DNA of 64,000 nucleotides, taken from contig CM037871.1 in the NCBI GenBank assembly GCA_021292105.1, forward strand, positions 36,943,854 to 37,007,853. The letters are read 5' to 3'. Origin of the DNA: Anadara kagoshimensis. Lineage: Eukaryota; Mollusca; Bivalvia; Arcoida; Arcidae. The number at the start of each line of letters is the position of its first letter. The first letter of the stretch is position 1. This document shows positions 11,510-23,610 of this stretch, piece by piece. Position numbers and translations under genes: made by a program. Below the pieces are notes generated by a model, which ran no database searches, was not told the origin of the DNA, and saw only the letters and a list, made by a program, of their open reading frames with translations.

Positions 11510-13598
11510 TTTTTCAGGTGCAAAGAATGTCCGGGGAGGGGGACAAGAACTAGAAGTCTACAAACTAGTGATAGGTATGCAATAGCATTTAATACATTCA
11601 GAATGGTATATGACAATACATGTATTGCTTTTCAGATTTTAAAAGCTGATAGCACTTTACTATAAAAGAAAAAGGGAATGTGGTTGAACATAGTTGCATT
11701 GGTTCATCACGACAATGCTACCGTGAAAAAGTCAAAGATTGCACAAGCTGCTTTTCGCGAGGATAAGTTCGAACACATCATCCATCCTACAGCCCGTCCT
11801 CATCTGGTTCCCAGTGTTCCTTGTGGGGAACCAGATTTCCTGGTAATGATTAATTTTAAAGTTGCTACAGAGGAAGTGATTGTAAACCGAATACTTCTGG
11901 TTTGAAAATGTATCCAGAGTGAATCGGGGTAAATGGTGATTATATTGAATAAAAGGAAATACATGGACTGTTGCAACGACAAATACCTCGTTCACGAACC
12001 CTCTCTCGTATTATTTTCCTCCTCTCGTTTTTCAAAATATGGGGAGTCCATTTAGGTTCCAATTAGTCCAACAATGCCACTCATCCGAGGTTCCTATTTA
12101 TTCTTGCGGCATTTGAGTCTTACTATTTAATAGGGGAAGATGGGTGCACGTATGCCTTGTTATGAAACGTGCTTATGCCTTGGAAAAAGTTTGTCTAGGA
12201 ACCCTTGGAAATTTTTCATTGGAACCAATATATTAGACAGGTTGTTCATAATAATTAGCAAAAAAAATTAAACCTATCAAAGGAGAATAAATACAGCATA
12301 TTAAACGTGTCTTTGTTTTGGCGCTGTAGAGTAACATCGGAGATCTTATAGTTTCTGAGCTTTTAGATATATTAGGATGCTCGCATTTTGAAAATAGACA
12401 CACGTTTTTTGTCTTAAACATGCAAGTCGCCGGCTGTTCCTCAGATTCCCTGTATACGTAATCGTATTACATACTATATTACAACTGTAGTTAATAGTAA
12501 CATAGAGATAAAGATGGCACTTTAAAACCATGTATTGTTATCATTGGAGAAATTAATCGTCTTAGCCGACCAGATTGGTGGGACAAGTTTATTTCTACAT
12601 AATCTATCATACATGATGTATTGGATTCTGACGACACCCAGGATAATAATTTCTGATAATTAGTGACGGTGCATACCATGATTACGTGTAATTATCCGGC
12701 TATCAATTTCCCCAGCGCATTGCAGCAACAAAACACCAATCATTGCTAGCTAGAGTCATTCATCTTAAGAAATAAGCAGCTTTGAAACAATTATAGAGAT
12801 ATACTATTCTTAATAAGGGGGTTTGCCAAGCAAGATGTCTGTATTTATTCAAAATTAACCATATTTTGAGACTTAAATACAATCACTCAGAAAAATGCTG
12901 GAATGATTTTTTTATTTCAAGATGAGTCATACCATGCATGCCCAATTTACATGTCTGAGCAGGAATTCAGATTCAAGAGAGTTATTCAAAATGAAAGGCA
13001 TGTTGCCTTCAATTCAAATACTACATTAAACTAATTATATTTTTCTTCTTTTTTCAATTTGTCATAAAATATCTTTAACTGTAAAGCAGACGTTCGTATG
13101 CTCAGAGAAGAGGGCGGGGTTTCCGTTTCTTGACTGTGTCAATTTCAAGCTGTCAGAATTGATAGACAGTTTCGTATTCAGCCAATCGTCACACTGCGAT
13201 TAGAATGAAGGTCAGCTGGAACATTTTGACGTGAGCGGAATCACTGTGCATTAGACTTTTGTTGTTGATAATGGCATTTAATGTGCTGCACAACTTTTAA
13301 CGATTTCTGAATTTTTGCTTATTGCATCAAAGGATATCTGAGCATCTGTGAAGATAATTGCCTGACTGCTTTTAACGATAATACCGCACAGGAAAATTGA
13401 TAAAGATATACCGGGAAAACGAATCTATCTATAAACTATCTATATATACTAATTGACATAAATAACGTTTCAAACAATAAATAGTTAGAAATTTTTACAG
13501 AGTGTTTTTGTTTTAAAATCGACATAGTTAAATATTTTAACCAGTATACATGTAAATCTGTTTAAAAATTGTACATTTTGATCATTTTACTACTAGGA
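11510..13598. other. intergenic sequence, no supported gene
   Basis: Several 60-87-codon frames overlap on both strands (11678-11995, 12233-12679) with no recognisable domain. A solo arm of foldback family B (GAATGGTATATGACA) is visible near 11602. Confidence 0.4.
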
Positions 13599-13607
13599 TC
13601 TCTCTCT

Positions 13608-13646
<39 letters not shown>
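13599..13646. repeat. (CT)n microsatellite
   Basis: Almost pure CT dinucleotides for 48 bp, interrupted by two CCC steps at the left. Confidence 0.95.
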
Positions 13647-13649
<3 letters not shown>

Positions 13650-14295
13650 ATAATTATGACCTTGAACGCAGTATGAACAAATAACCCGCATGAAACATAA
13701 AACTAATCTATAAGCCAATGTGCCTCAAACCAAGCACATGATCGGTCGTGGATAAAATTCCCCCTGCAGACGAGAATTTCATTTTATTCACGTTATTTAA
13801 AATTAGATTCCCCAATTCTTTTTTTTCCAACATGAAACACTTGACTAGAGTGCACTTACGGTCAGAACAAACAATCGATACCAGCCGACAGATTAGATTC
13901 GCTGCTAGCAGTCTGCCAATCAAATTGACTGACACATAATTCATGTACAAATCTCATTATATATGCACACTTGCTGATTACATATGTACACTGTAAATGG
14001 TTCGGTCGTTCTCATTGGCTGAAAGGAGTAGCATAGTTAATTACCCCACGTGGGGTAACTGTAAAATGTAAATGTAGTGAAATGAGGATGCACATTTCCG
14101 CGTCACATCTGCGCCAATAATTAGATACGCAGTCGTGGCATATTTTAACTAGAAAAAAGGAAACAGAGAAGGGTTATATCTCGACTGAGCTTCAAACACA
14201 ACATTTAATTCATGTGTACTACCGATCTAGATACAAAGTGCAGGTGTATCTAACACAACCGCAATAGTCACCCAGTGTCAAACACCACTCATTCA

Positions 14296-14297
<2 letters not shown>

Positions 14298-14343
<46 letters not shown>
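14298..14343. repeat. 46-bp poly-C tract
   Basis: An uninterrupted run of 46 C. The matching place in the duplicate copy has only six C, so the tract expanded after the duplication. A 64-codon frame reading through it as poly-Pro is not a gene. Length is likely to vary between reads and individuals. Confidence 0.95.
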
Positions 14344-14346
<3 letters not shown>

Positions 14347-14416
14347 AAAAAAATCAAAACAAAAGGATCTCATGACTGGAGAATCCGTTGGGGTGTTAAT
14401 CATGTAATCATTTTGC

Positions 14417-14480
14417 CCAGGACTTCATTAGGCGTTGCAATTTCGACGCCTAAGTCCGGACTTTATTAGGAGTTGTTACA
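14417..14480. mobile_element. foldback element family A, left-truncated copy
   Basis: Retains the right part of the element at 14953-15037 (ends GGAGTTGTTACA) followed by TCGCAT, the same 6 bases that form the TSD of that copy. The left arm and left TSD are missing. It is the same insertion, inherited through the segmental duplication and then truncated. Confidence 0.65.
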
Positions 14481-14952
14481 TCGCATAAATATACGCTGTT
14501 TTCCATATGTCCTACTATGACATCGGTCTCCTCAACCGAAGGCTATTGGTGATTTTCTTTTCCTGTGTTTTACTAATGATATCCCTATGTTAAAATCGAA
14601 TTGACCTCTTGCAGTGTCCGGTGTTATCTTCAGAGATGTCATGACAAACACCACTCATTCAAAAGATCGGAACTTCGCGTTCACAGCCACCCCCCTAAAA
14701 ATCAAAACAAGCAAATCAAGAAGGATCTCATGGCTGGAGAAACCGTTTGGGTCTTAATCATGTGATCATTTTGTGTTCGAAACTAAACATAGAATCAAGT
14801 GATACAGTAGTCACGAAGAAAATAAAAATCCTACCATACATGAGGATTGCAATGTGCATATGGCCTTTATTACCAGATAAGGGGTGACCGGACCATAGTC
14901 CCTTTCTCAAGCGAAATCAAACAGAACATTATCGTACAGCAACTGGTCGCAT

Positions 14953-15037
14953 TGTAACAACTCCTAATGGAGCCCAGGACTTCATTAGGCGTTGCGATTT
15001 CGACGCCCAAGTCCGGACTTTATTAGGAGTTGTTGCA
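14953..15037. mobile_element. foldback element family A, 85-bp copy with TSD
   Basis: Begins TGTAACAACTCCTAATGGAG and ends with the complementary arm (ATTAGGAGTTGTTGCA). It is flanked by a perfect 6-bp TSD, TCGCAT at 14947-14952 and 15038-15043. Longer than the two other intact copies because the loop holds a second small inverted repeat. Confidence 0.75.
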
Positions 15038-15159
15038 TCGCATCAATGTACGCTTTTTTCATATGACCTACTATGACATCCCGATATTAACATAGGTCTC
15101 CTCAACCGAAGGCTATTCCTGTGTTTTACTAATAATATCACGATGTTAAAATCGAATTG

Positions 15160-15660
15160 ACCTCTTGCAGTGTCCAGTGTTATCTTCAGAGAAGCTTTAA
15201 CTGCAATTGTTAACGAAAAATACATCGTGCAGTGTTCAGTTTTACCTTCTGAAACTGTTGGTGATGAAACTGACATTTTACAGTGTTCAGGAATCTACCT
15301 CTTGCAGTGTTCAGTGTTACCTTCTGAAACTGTAATAACTGTTGGTGATGAAATTGACATTTTACAGTGTTCAGGAATCTACCTCTTGCAGTGTTCAGTG
15401 TTACCTTCTGAAACTTTAATAACTGTTGGTGATGAAATTGACGTCTTAAAGTGTTCAGGAATCTACCTCTTGCAGTGTTCAGTGTTACCTTCTGAAACTT
15501 TAATAACTGTTGGTGATGAAATTGACATCTTAAAGTGTTCAGGAATCTACCTCTTGCAGTGTTCAGTGTTGCCTTCTGAAACTTTAATAAATGTTGATGA
15601 TGAAATTGACCTCTTTCAGTGTTCATTGTTGCCTTCGGGACAATTTACCTGTAGCTAGTG
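15160..15660 (+). repeat. 84-bp minisatellite, about 5 copies
   Basis: The unit 'ttgcagtgttcagtgtt...gttggtgatgaaattgacat' repeats with an 84-bp period from about 15300 to 15600, with shorter or decayed copies on both sides (15170-15300, 15600-15770). As 84 is a multiple of 3, long frames stay open on both strands: 162 codons on plus with 28-residue repeats, and 138 codons on minus. There is no signal peptide and no known domain. The core unit is related to the end of the neighbouring 14.3-15.2 kb duplication ('gacctcttgcagtgtcc'), which suggests it arose there. I judge it non-coding. Confidence 0.85.
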
Positions 15661-16254
15661 GTAGAATTGATCTTTAGCTGTGTTCAGGGTTGCCTTCTAA
15701 GGACTTTTCCTTCTCCTGGTTTTGAAATTGACCTCTTTCAGTTTTATAGTGTTACCTTCTGAACATGTTAAATGGTGCTTGCGGTGGAATTCTGCATATT
15801 TCACCTAATGCGGGTGAATTCACCTGTTGTTGTGTTAGTGTTGGTTCCTGACACTGTTGTTTCATACGGGTATGAGTTGCTGCAATTTACACTGTTCTAG
15901 ATGATGGTGTTTCAATTGGTTCATTGTAGTGTTTAGTGTTTGCCCTAGACGCTATGTTGTTTTGTATACTAGTAACTTGCTGTAATGTCACCCTTGTTTG
16001 ATTATAGATGTTCGCGAAATTTGGATTTGGTCGTTGCTCGGTTCACAAATTAAACAACAGAAAAATGTCATATCGAATAAAATGTGGCTACGGTTATAAT
16101 GTAGTTTTGTAACAGGAAAAGGAAACCATAAAGAATACAGGTAACACGAGACTTAACCATTACTTGCGGAATGGGCAAGACTTCCTATTGTGCCCATCTA
16201 TGGTAAAATTATTTTACACAGAAATGTTCAAAAATACTTGATTCCGCAATTTTT

Positions 16255-16745
16255 TAGATTTTTTTCCAGTTAACATTAAACTTTAAATGTAGGGTACACA
16301 TGAAAGTTTTCCGAAGAATGCTTACAAACTGAGCTACCCGGCCACCGATTCAAAGTTACTGAAACCAAACTCGGCCTTTATGCTGATATTGTCTGTAGTG
16401 TTCTGTGTCAGTAAGAATCTCACACCGTTATGAGTGTGCATGATATCCTTATCTCTTTTTATGAACACTTGCGTTGACAAAATGATGTTAGACGAGGCTT
16501 GGACTACTAAATATTTTGTCAACAGAGTGACCAGGAAGAAAAATGCAGGAGGAACGGGAATCAAACCCGCAAATATTAGCGGAATGCTTTACCGACTGAG
16601 CTATGTAACAACTCCTAAGGAAGTCCAACGTCTAATGAAGTCCGTAGTTGTTACAGAGCTACTCGGCCACCAACATTTTGCAACACAACTAAACCATGTC
16701 GGCCTCCGATATTGGTTGTAATGTTCTGTGTCAATAAGCAGCAAA
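16255..16745 (-). repeat. pair of tRNA-like/SINE-like copies in direct repeat
   Basis: Two copies (about 16312-16420 and 16546-16735) share 'gaatgctt.ac..actgagcta', 'ctcggccacc', 'aaaccaa.ctcggcct' and 'gtgttctgtgtca.taag'. On the minus strand the second contains a tRNA-like head: GTAGCTCAGTCGGTA.AGC as A box and GGGTTTGATTCCCG as B box and T arm. There is no credible anticodon loop, so this is a SINE or tRNA relic and not a working tRNA. The head of the second copy is interrupted by the foldback element at 16604-16655. Confidence 0.6.
16604..16655. mobile_element. foldback element family A, 52-bp copy with TSD
   Basis: Starts TGTAACAACTCCTAAGGAAG and ends with the near-complementary arm GTAGTTGTTACA. 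The 6-bp TSD GAGCTA (16598-16603 and 16656-16661) is perfect. Removing the insert and one TSD restores the tRNA-like A-box context on the minus strand (AGTAGCTCAGT). Confidence 0.8.
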
Positions 16746-17047
16746 GTTTCGTTTGGTATTTCTTGCGTAAAACTACTGACTTCTCTTAAAGCGTAATCAA
16801 CTAATCATGTCCGTTTGATTAATGATTTATGTTTCATATTTATGTGATATACATTGATGCAGAACGTAATTAGTTTGATGTTAGATGTTTATATAGTGTG
16901 ATAAAGCCACCTTTAACCTCTTTGTTCTCACTCGTCATTAGTTCTCACATGTACGTTTAATTATCTGTATAACTCTGTATGTGATCAACATGTAATGTTC
17001 ATCTTGACTGATTACAACGTGTATCAGAAAAACCCTAATTGTGACTA

Positions 17048-17552
17048 TACAGTCAAACCTATCTATAAAGGCCACCCAAGGGTACCAGTAAAAGCCACCT
17101 TTATGGGCAGGCGGCCTTTTAAAATAATATGAATAAAAAATACATGTAATTGCGATAAAATTCTACTGGCCTTTATAAGCAGGTGACCCTTATAGATAGT
17201 TCCCATGTGACATCACACTGTCAACTTTACAGGTAAACTAGCTGCCATTTTTGTAGGCATTTGTAATTGACTCTCTTTCTAAAATAGGGTGTATAAAATT
17301 TATTGTCACATCGTTCTTATTGGGACAAAAATCTTATAAAATATACCAAATCAAAGTAAAAATATTGGCAATTTCAAAAATCTAAAAACTGTATTGATAT
17401 CCGGATTACTTTTTGAAAAACAATAATTTAAAAATAAACAAATTTGGTTAAAATATATAGATAAATGATATAGATTGCCTAATAAAATGGCGACCACACT
17501 ACTGAAAAATTCGTCTGCTATAGAAGTGGCTATTAAGGCAGGTTGGACTGTA
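17048..17552. mobile_element. Tc1/mariner-type MITE, about 505 bp
   Basis: The ends are inverted: TACAGTCAAACCTATCTATA at the left and GGCAGGTTGGACTGTA at the right. The TA at each tip fits the TA target duplication of Tc1/mariner elements. The interior repeats 'ctataaaggccaccc...' and 'ctggcctttataagcaggtgaccc' as sub-terminal inverted motifs. No transposase frame, so non-autonomous. A fragment with the same left end lies at 20007-20075. Confidence 0.7.
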
Positions 17553-17604
17553 CTACTTTATGCATTTGTCTTACCAGATTTTTCAATCGTTACTACTATA
17601 AAGT

Positions 17605-17800
17605 AATGTTGGGTGATGGATTTTACGTCCCAGTCAAGATTCCTTGACTCATATCGAGGGAGTCATTTCTGGAATGGTGAAGGAAACGGCAGAAACTGAG
17701 AAAACCACCGGCCTTCGAAAAACGAACTGACAAACTCCACCACACTAGGATCTGTCCTCAGAGGTAGTCAAACCTAGGAGGTGAGAGGTACTGTGATCGT
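17605..17800 (-). mobile_element. tRNA-SINE-like repeat family S2, reverse copy
   Basis: Shows the S2 order in reverse: 'gatggattttacgtcccagtcaagattcc', 'actcatatcgagggagtcat', 'ggaatggtgaaggaaac', 'gaaaaccaccggccttcg' and 'ctcagaggtagtcaaac'. It is related to copies at 46105-46235, 47770-47985 and 54210-54305. Confidence 0.55.
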
Positions 17801-17853
17801 AAACACGTGCTTTTGACCATCGAAGCCCTGCTACTAGTTTTAGGGCAGAAGAT

Positions 17854-19690
17854 ATGGGATCCGGTTTGCCTAAAGAGAGGGTTGAAAAACGGTTTCAGAT
17901 ACGCCTGTCCGTGTCCAATATTGTGCCCTTAGGCATTTATCTTACCAGGTTTCAGATGAGGCTTCCCGAGTCTTGGATTAGTAAAAAGTATTTTGTCAAC
18001 GAGGGTGTTCAGAAATATCGATCTTACATAAATATAGCAGATTATTATTCTTTTTTCAATATATCTATGATGAAAATGATACCAGAACATGAACGTTTCA
18101 CGCTTTTTTTTAAATCTACAGCTTAAGGGAGACTAAAAAAATGTTGTTTCACATCCAGTTGACGTCATAAAGCCACGCCCATGTATGATCAGTTTCAAGT
18201 AACTTTCCCTTTCTAAATGAAAACGTCCGTTTCTTGTTACATCATTGAAACAATATAACATTAAATAAAGAAACATGCAAGATCATGCTGATTCTTTGCC
18301 AACAAAATTGTTATTTGTGTTGAAAACTACAATTTTGTCCGAGTAACCGGAACTTCCTGGAGCGCCGTTTAAACTGCTTCCTGTATGGCTGGAGACTATT
18401 TCCTGTATGATAAGAGATTCTACCACCAACAAAAAACGTGGAAATGGATGGAAATCCATTGTTATAAGCGAGAAAAGGATATCACCCATAAATAATTTCA
18501 TTTTTTTTCTTTAGCCCAAAGGATATTACATCGACGTAAGCCGGTCTTTCTATGAACATCGCTCAGTATGTACAGCCATACACACTGCGACAGAAAGCGC
18601 GGAGAAACACCCGTGCATTAATTCATAAAGAATAAATCCGTAATAAATCAAAGTACTTGTAGTGTAAAAAGTAAACACTTTCTCCTGTGGCAAGGTTTAA
18701 TTTCTTCAGAAAATCATACTCCCAATGAAGAAAATCCGTGATGAAATATTTTATTGAAGACTTTACTTAATATCCATATCTGTATCATAATTGAAAATGT
18801 CTTAATACCAAGCCTGATAATGATATTCTCTTAATTTTTGAAAAAGATTCATTTTTGTCTATCGATTTAACGGTGCTGAAAAATGATATTATAGGTATCT
18901 CCATTAAAGGAGGGAGTTATAAGCCCATAGAGTCTAAACACGATTACAATACTTAATACCAGATGTGTATTAATTTTCTCTCTTTTATAAGCAACGCCGA
19001 TATTGGCGGGAAAATCCTCGAGGGAGAATTAAAACGTGAGTCAGACACATAATCCAAAGACAATCTCGAATAATGCGCCGATTTATTGATCCGAGGAATT
19101 ATGTGAATAGCATCACACATTTTAAAACCAAGTCAATTTGCAGATGAAACTCGATGAAAAAATATGAATACTTCTAATTTTAATACTTCTATAATTCTTT
19201 TCAAATATGACAAAAATAGCGAACAACGTGATGCAACTCACAGGCAAATTGGAATTGCTTTTAAAACAATACATACGTATTGTGCTGGGGTGTAAATCCC
19301 TCCGGAGAATTTCTGGAGAACTAATCTGTCTGAGTTTTTTTTTTATTATATACGTAATAAAAGCTCAGTAAAATATAGAATTATAAGCACTCGGTAAAAT
19401 ATCTGACCATTTCCCTGGTGGATTTTATAACCTATCATATTTCCTGTTTGAAAGTCAATAACACATAGCTATTAACCAATCAATCATCACTTTATCAGTT
19501 CAAAATTGTCAATTTACCTACAATCACGAAATGTGTTTTCCATTTTATTATCCAATTCTTCCTCGTTCTGTACTTTATGCTGATGGAAAAAACACATCTA
19601 ATTCATATTACGGCTGCGTATTTTACCGGAAGCGTGGGTGAAGTGAAGAAATTGTGTTTTTACATTCCTGTCATGATTCTTTAACTTAAA
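17854..19690. other. intergenic sequence, no supported gene
   Basis: The 90-codon frame at 17854-18126 shows no domain. The stretch 18960-19340 is compositionally more balanced (for example TTGGCGGGAAAAT and 'gaataatgcgccgatttattgatcc'). It may be a conserved non-coding element, but nothing here proves that. Confidence 0.4.
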
Positions 19691-20006
19691 TATCGAAGAG
19701 TCGATTCAGGAGTGGTGGGGAAACCTAGAATGCCCAGAAAACATAAATCTTCGGCAAGCAAACAGGCATACATTTTCAAACTAGAATTTTTTCCAAGCAG
19801 GATTTAAACAAAGGAAAAAACAAGTCGAAAGGCTTCATGGTTTCACACTAAGGTCTGTTAATTTGAATAGGAGTCAACATAGTCGTCAAGAGGCGCGGGG
19901 ATCCGTAATCCGTCGCTTTAGCCCATTCGGTGATCGACGACCTTTTATCAAAAGGTACCAGTTCAGTCTGACTGGAAAAATACCTTATCAAGTTCTAATA
20001 GGATAT

Positions 20007-20075
20007 ACAGTCAAACCCGTCTATAAAGGCCACCCAAGGGAACCAGTAAAACAGATTGCCCTTATATACAGGTTA
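20007..20075. repeat. left-end fragment of the 17048-17552 MITE family
   Basis: Begins TACAGTCAAACCCGTCTATA and continues 'aaggccacccaaggg.accagtaaaa', matching the left 60-70 bp of the longer element. The right end was not found. Confidence 0.65.
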
Positions 20076-20175
20076 AAAAATATGAATAAAGAGCAATTGG
20101 GATATGTTTTATCTTTACAAAGATCAAAGTACTGTGGTGCTGAAAGTATCAATGTCCCAAAACTATTGCCTTGAT

Positions 20176-21540
20176 GATGCGACGTCATACATCAATATAA
20201 AACCCAACCAATCGTGAGAACAATGTCCAGATACTCGTTAACGCAATAATGTCATTACTATAACATTGATCCATTCGGTCCACATGATGCACCAATCACG
20301 ATGTAAAAAAACCCATAGTTGTCATACATACAAGAAAACATGAAAACAACTCACTCGTGACACCATTTGCTTACAGTAACAACATCTTTAATATGTGATA
20401 AGAATGTCCGGATAAAGGAATGCAATTATGTGTATGGATATTTTTATAATGGATTCCTTTAACTTTCCTATCTCTTTAATGCACTCACGCAAATATTAAT
20501 GATAAATAGAGTAATTCTATTTTAAAGCACATCACGAATTTATTAAAGATCATTAAAACATTTTTATTATTCTTCTTATCGCTGATAGTAAAATAAATTC
20601 CTTATTCCTATCGACACGACAGATAAAAACCTATCTGCAAGTTAAACAAAGACAATACCGCATTGATCAAAATTCCCTTTTTAATATTTCCGATAAAATT
20701 GTCTTCCAAGTCCATTTTCCATTTATTATATTAGATATTGAACTCGGATGTGTTCTCTCGATAATCGGGTGTTATGGATGATTGCATATAAATAAAGCTT
20801 AAAAATATTCATATCTTCGTTTTGGTATTTGGATAGATTGAACTATTCCGGAAGCTATTACAATTTTAAGCCATTTTCCACCGACAGATAAAAAAAAATT
20901 CTGGATGTTAACGATGTCTCCTGATTATACGGCGTGTTATTACCGATTTGATGGAAATATATATTGAGTGAAATAGCCAAATAATAAATTGTGGTCTTTA
21001 TCAATTAGTTTGTACTGATGAGGAAATAATTAGTTATCGAATTTTCTGTAAAGATGTGGTCACGATCACTGGGCACGTATCAACTCGGTTAATGCCTTGC
21101 AAGAATAACTAGATACAAATACTTAAACGAAGTCGGATGTATACGTTAATGTCCATGCGGTACAAAACGCAGATCCGTTTTCGTGATTTTCATCCGGAAG
21201 TGTCTTATCGTCAAAAATCTTTCTTAACCTCACAAACTCTCCCCATCCGGAGTATCGCTACGTCAAAAAGTAGGTTCGCTCAGAAATCTCAACCAGTGGT
21301 CAATGCAGCTGTTAAACCTGACTGAGAACGCATAATTCTTATACAGATGACTAGATCTTAATGGTCAATCACAATTACGCCGGCCGTTTTAGCCTAAAAC
21401 GCAGTTCTAAACTGACACTTGACGCTAACGAGTCTCAAGTTAACATGTTGCTTAAAGGCAACAATACTTCAACTATCTCAACTGTGATTATGATTAGTTT
21501 AGCTCTGGTCTGCTTCTCCAGCTATCCCACCGCTGCCACC
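20176..21540. other. intergenic sequence, no supported gene
   Basis: Frames at 21137-21325 and 21361-21546 are 61-62 codons long and lack recognisable domains. The second ends in a hydrophobic segment but has no flanking support. Confidence 0.4.
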
Positions 21541-21544
21541 AGTT

Positions 21545-21765
21545 AGAAACGGGTATGGGTTAAATAAAAAACAATCAGTCTAATCCATGTCCAAATTACA
21601 ATCTTAAAATAAATTTAAAAAAAACCTTAGAAACTGACTAAAAACGTGAACTTCCTTCCACCAGGGAAGTGAGGCCGGATGTTTCGGAAGGGTAAGCACA
21701 TCCGATTAGCTAGCTACATCCGTCACGTGTGTGATCAAAATTGTGTAATTAAAAGGAACATGGAA
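21545..21765 (-). repeat. dispersed repeat family D1 (copy 2, reverse)
   Basis: Carries the complement of the D1 motifs in the same order: 'ccatgtccaaatt', 'gaacttccttccaccagggaa' (part), 'gtgaggccggatgtttcgg', 'tagctacatccgtcacgtgtg' and 'ggaacatgg'. Compare 9551-9860. Confidence 0.6.
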
Positions 21766-22984
21766 CTATGGGACGTCAAATATCCAGGACAATCCTGGAC
21801 ACAGAGACATCATACTATCAACATTAATGTGATGACGGCCATATAAAAGCGATGACAGAATTTGTCGTCGGTTATACAATGTCCAGAATCTGGCATATTT
21901 GACTCATTGGATATACAGATTATTTTCTAATTATTTCTCCATCCATCGTGGAAATGTCGATAGAGCCAAATAATGCATGGGGTACCTCACTTCTCATTTG
22001 CAGTCACATAAAATGTCTATAGAACTCCAAAACGTTCATTCACACCCAAAATCTCCCCCACGCAATGACCGACGAGACTCAATAACAGTATAAGATTATC
22101 TTTGAGCACAGGTACCTGAGGTCACATGTTTCTGGTCTCTGGTGATGGGTCACAATAAACAAGAAAGGGCCCTACCAGCAATCCCGGGATAACAATGGCG
22201 GCTTATTTCAGTAGCTTCGGTAAAGAAACAAAAATAAAAAATAATCCCATTTATAACCCTAAAACTTTAATTTTGTATGCAAACATTATGTTTATCGATT
22301 AGACAATCCAAAAATGTGCAAAGTAAACATTGGACACGAATCATGTTTCTCCTTGAAAAGCATTAATGATACTATCGCTTCAATGTAGATTTCAATGTTT
22401 GAATAATACCTTATGTACACATTGGAAACCCTACTTGAATGACACTTATGTCAAAGACATTTCTAGTTTGTACAGAAAACAGATAATTTTATATATATAC
22501 GCTTTAGGATATTTATATACACAAATGGTGACAATAGCGTTTAATACAACATGGCAAGCCTCACTTGAGCTAAGATCAATTTATTAAATCGGTAGAGCTT
22601 TTAGTAAGAAATTAATAATATGTGGAAAACTATCGACCCGACGTTTATTAATATTTACACACGGTGTTTTAAATAGGGTCTGTTACTTTGTGGGTCTACA
22701 TACAATATTGAAATTACGATAATTCCTAGTGTAAACATGGCAGCTTTGGAATGACAAACAAACATATTAAAGAATAAAAGACAACACTATTTGTCCATAT
22801 TTATTTTTCACGCAATTATAAACAAACTAATGCTTAAACTGACCGTGAAATTATATTTTTATAAATAGAAGCGATAACGCAATGATACGAAACAAAATGT
22901 CGGATATTCATTATTTGGTTTCGAATTTATTACATGTGGTGTTTTGTGTTTGAATCGATTTCCGGGGACAAAATCGGTGCTGGT

Positions 22985-23385
22985 TATTATTCCCCTGTCC
23001 GGTGAAACCGGAGGGGGTATAGTGTTGTTTGTCTGTCTGGTTAAATGCCCGAATGGTTTCCTGATTTAAACTTGCTTTAGGGGCAACCAATTTCATTGAA
23101 ACTTCATATAATGATAATATAGAGAGAGTTCTTGTGAAAGATTGCGTTTGGGATCACAAGGTCAAATATGTAGGTCACTGTTGCTAAAAATAGATTTGGG
23201 GATTGTCTGGTGATATTTTGAATAAGGATGAAAAAGTCCATTGGAACTTCACACACAATGATACTGTATGACGAGTCCTTGAATGGACAATTGTGTTTTG
23301 TATCGAAAGGTTTATTATAAAGGTCACCTGCTTAAAGTAGTTTTTTTGGGGATTCCGGGTTATAACGCCTTCAATCACACCGTGG
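22985..23385. repeat. dispersed repeat typical of bivalve intergenic DNA
   Basis: Two diverged internal units share 'tttcattgaaacttca....atgata.tatagagagag' or 'cattggaacttcacacacaatgatactgtatgacgag' plus 'cacaaggtcaaatatgtaggtcac' or 'ataaaggtcacctgc'. The phrase 'tccggtgaaaccggagggggtatagtgtt' starts it. The reading frames here are part of the repeat. Confidence 0.5.
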
Positions 23386-23610
23386 ATGGCAGGATTTGCG
23401 TGTTGCATGCAACATTGATCGTAAAATGGTTTTACAATATTTCTTTTTCTGTAAAAAATGCAACAAATTATAATTTGATAATAAAAAATTGTTTTTGTTC
23501 AAGACAAAAAGGGCGGGATATTTTTATTTTCGTTTTTAAGAAACACATTGTCTGGAATGCCTCAACAAATAAATATGTTCAAGACCAACTGATTAACTTA
23601 ACACATTAAC

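Larger units (their letters stand above)
14270..15190. repeat. segmental tandem duplication with a poly-C tract and a foldback element
   Basis: The block at 14277-14640 recurs at 14645-15190. Both start with 'caaacaccactcattcaaa', share 'ggatctcatg.ctggagaa', 'tcaaccgaaggctatt' and 'cctgtgttttactaat', and end with 'gacctcttgcagtgtcc'. The second copy has about 190 bp that is missing from the first, including the left half of a foldback element. The first copy appears deleted there, joining 'atcattttg' directly to 'cccaggacttc'. Confidence 0.75.

Noticed and set aside
14275-14469. Frame with poly-Pro
   Set aside because: Produced by the 46-bp poly-C tract.
15170-15658. 162-codon plus frame with 28-residue repeats, and the 138-codon minus frame opposite
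   Set aside because: Both follow from an 84-bp minisatellite whose period is a multiple of three. No signal peptide, domain or splice context.
16546-16680. Possible genuine tRNA gene on minus
   Set aside because: A- and B-box-like parts exist, but no credible anticodon stem-loop or acceptor pairing, and the A box is split by an insertion. Treated as a SINE/tRNA relic.
16434-16721. 95-codon plus frame
   Set aside because: Runs through a tRNA-like repeat and a foldback insertion in antisense; no coding sign.
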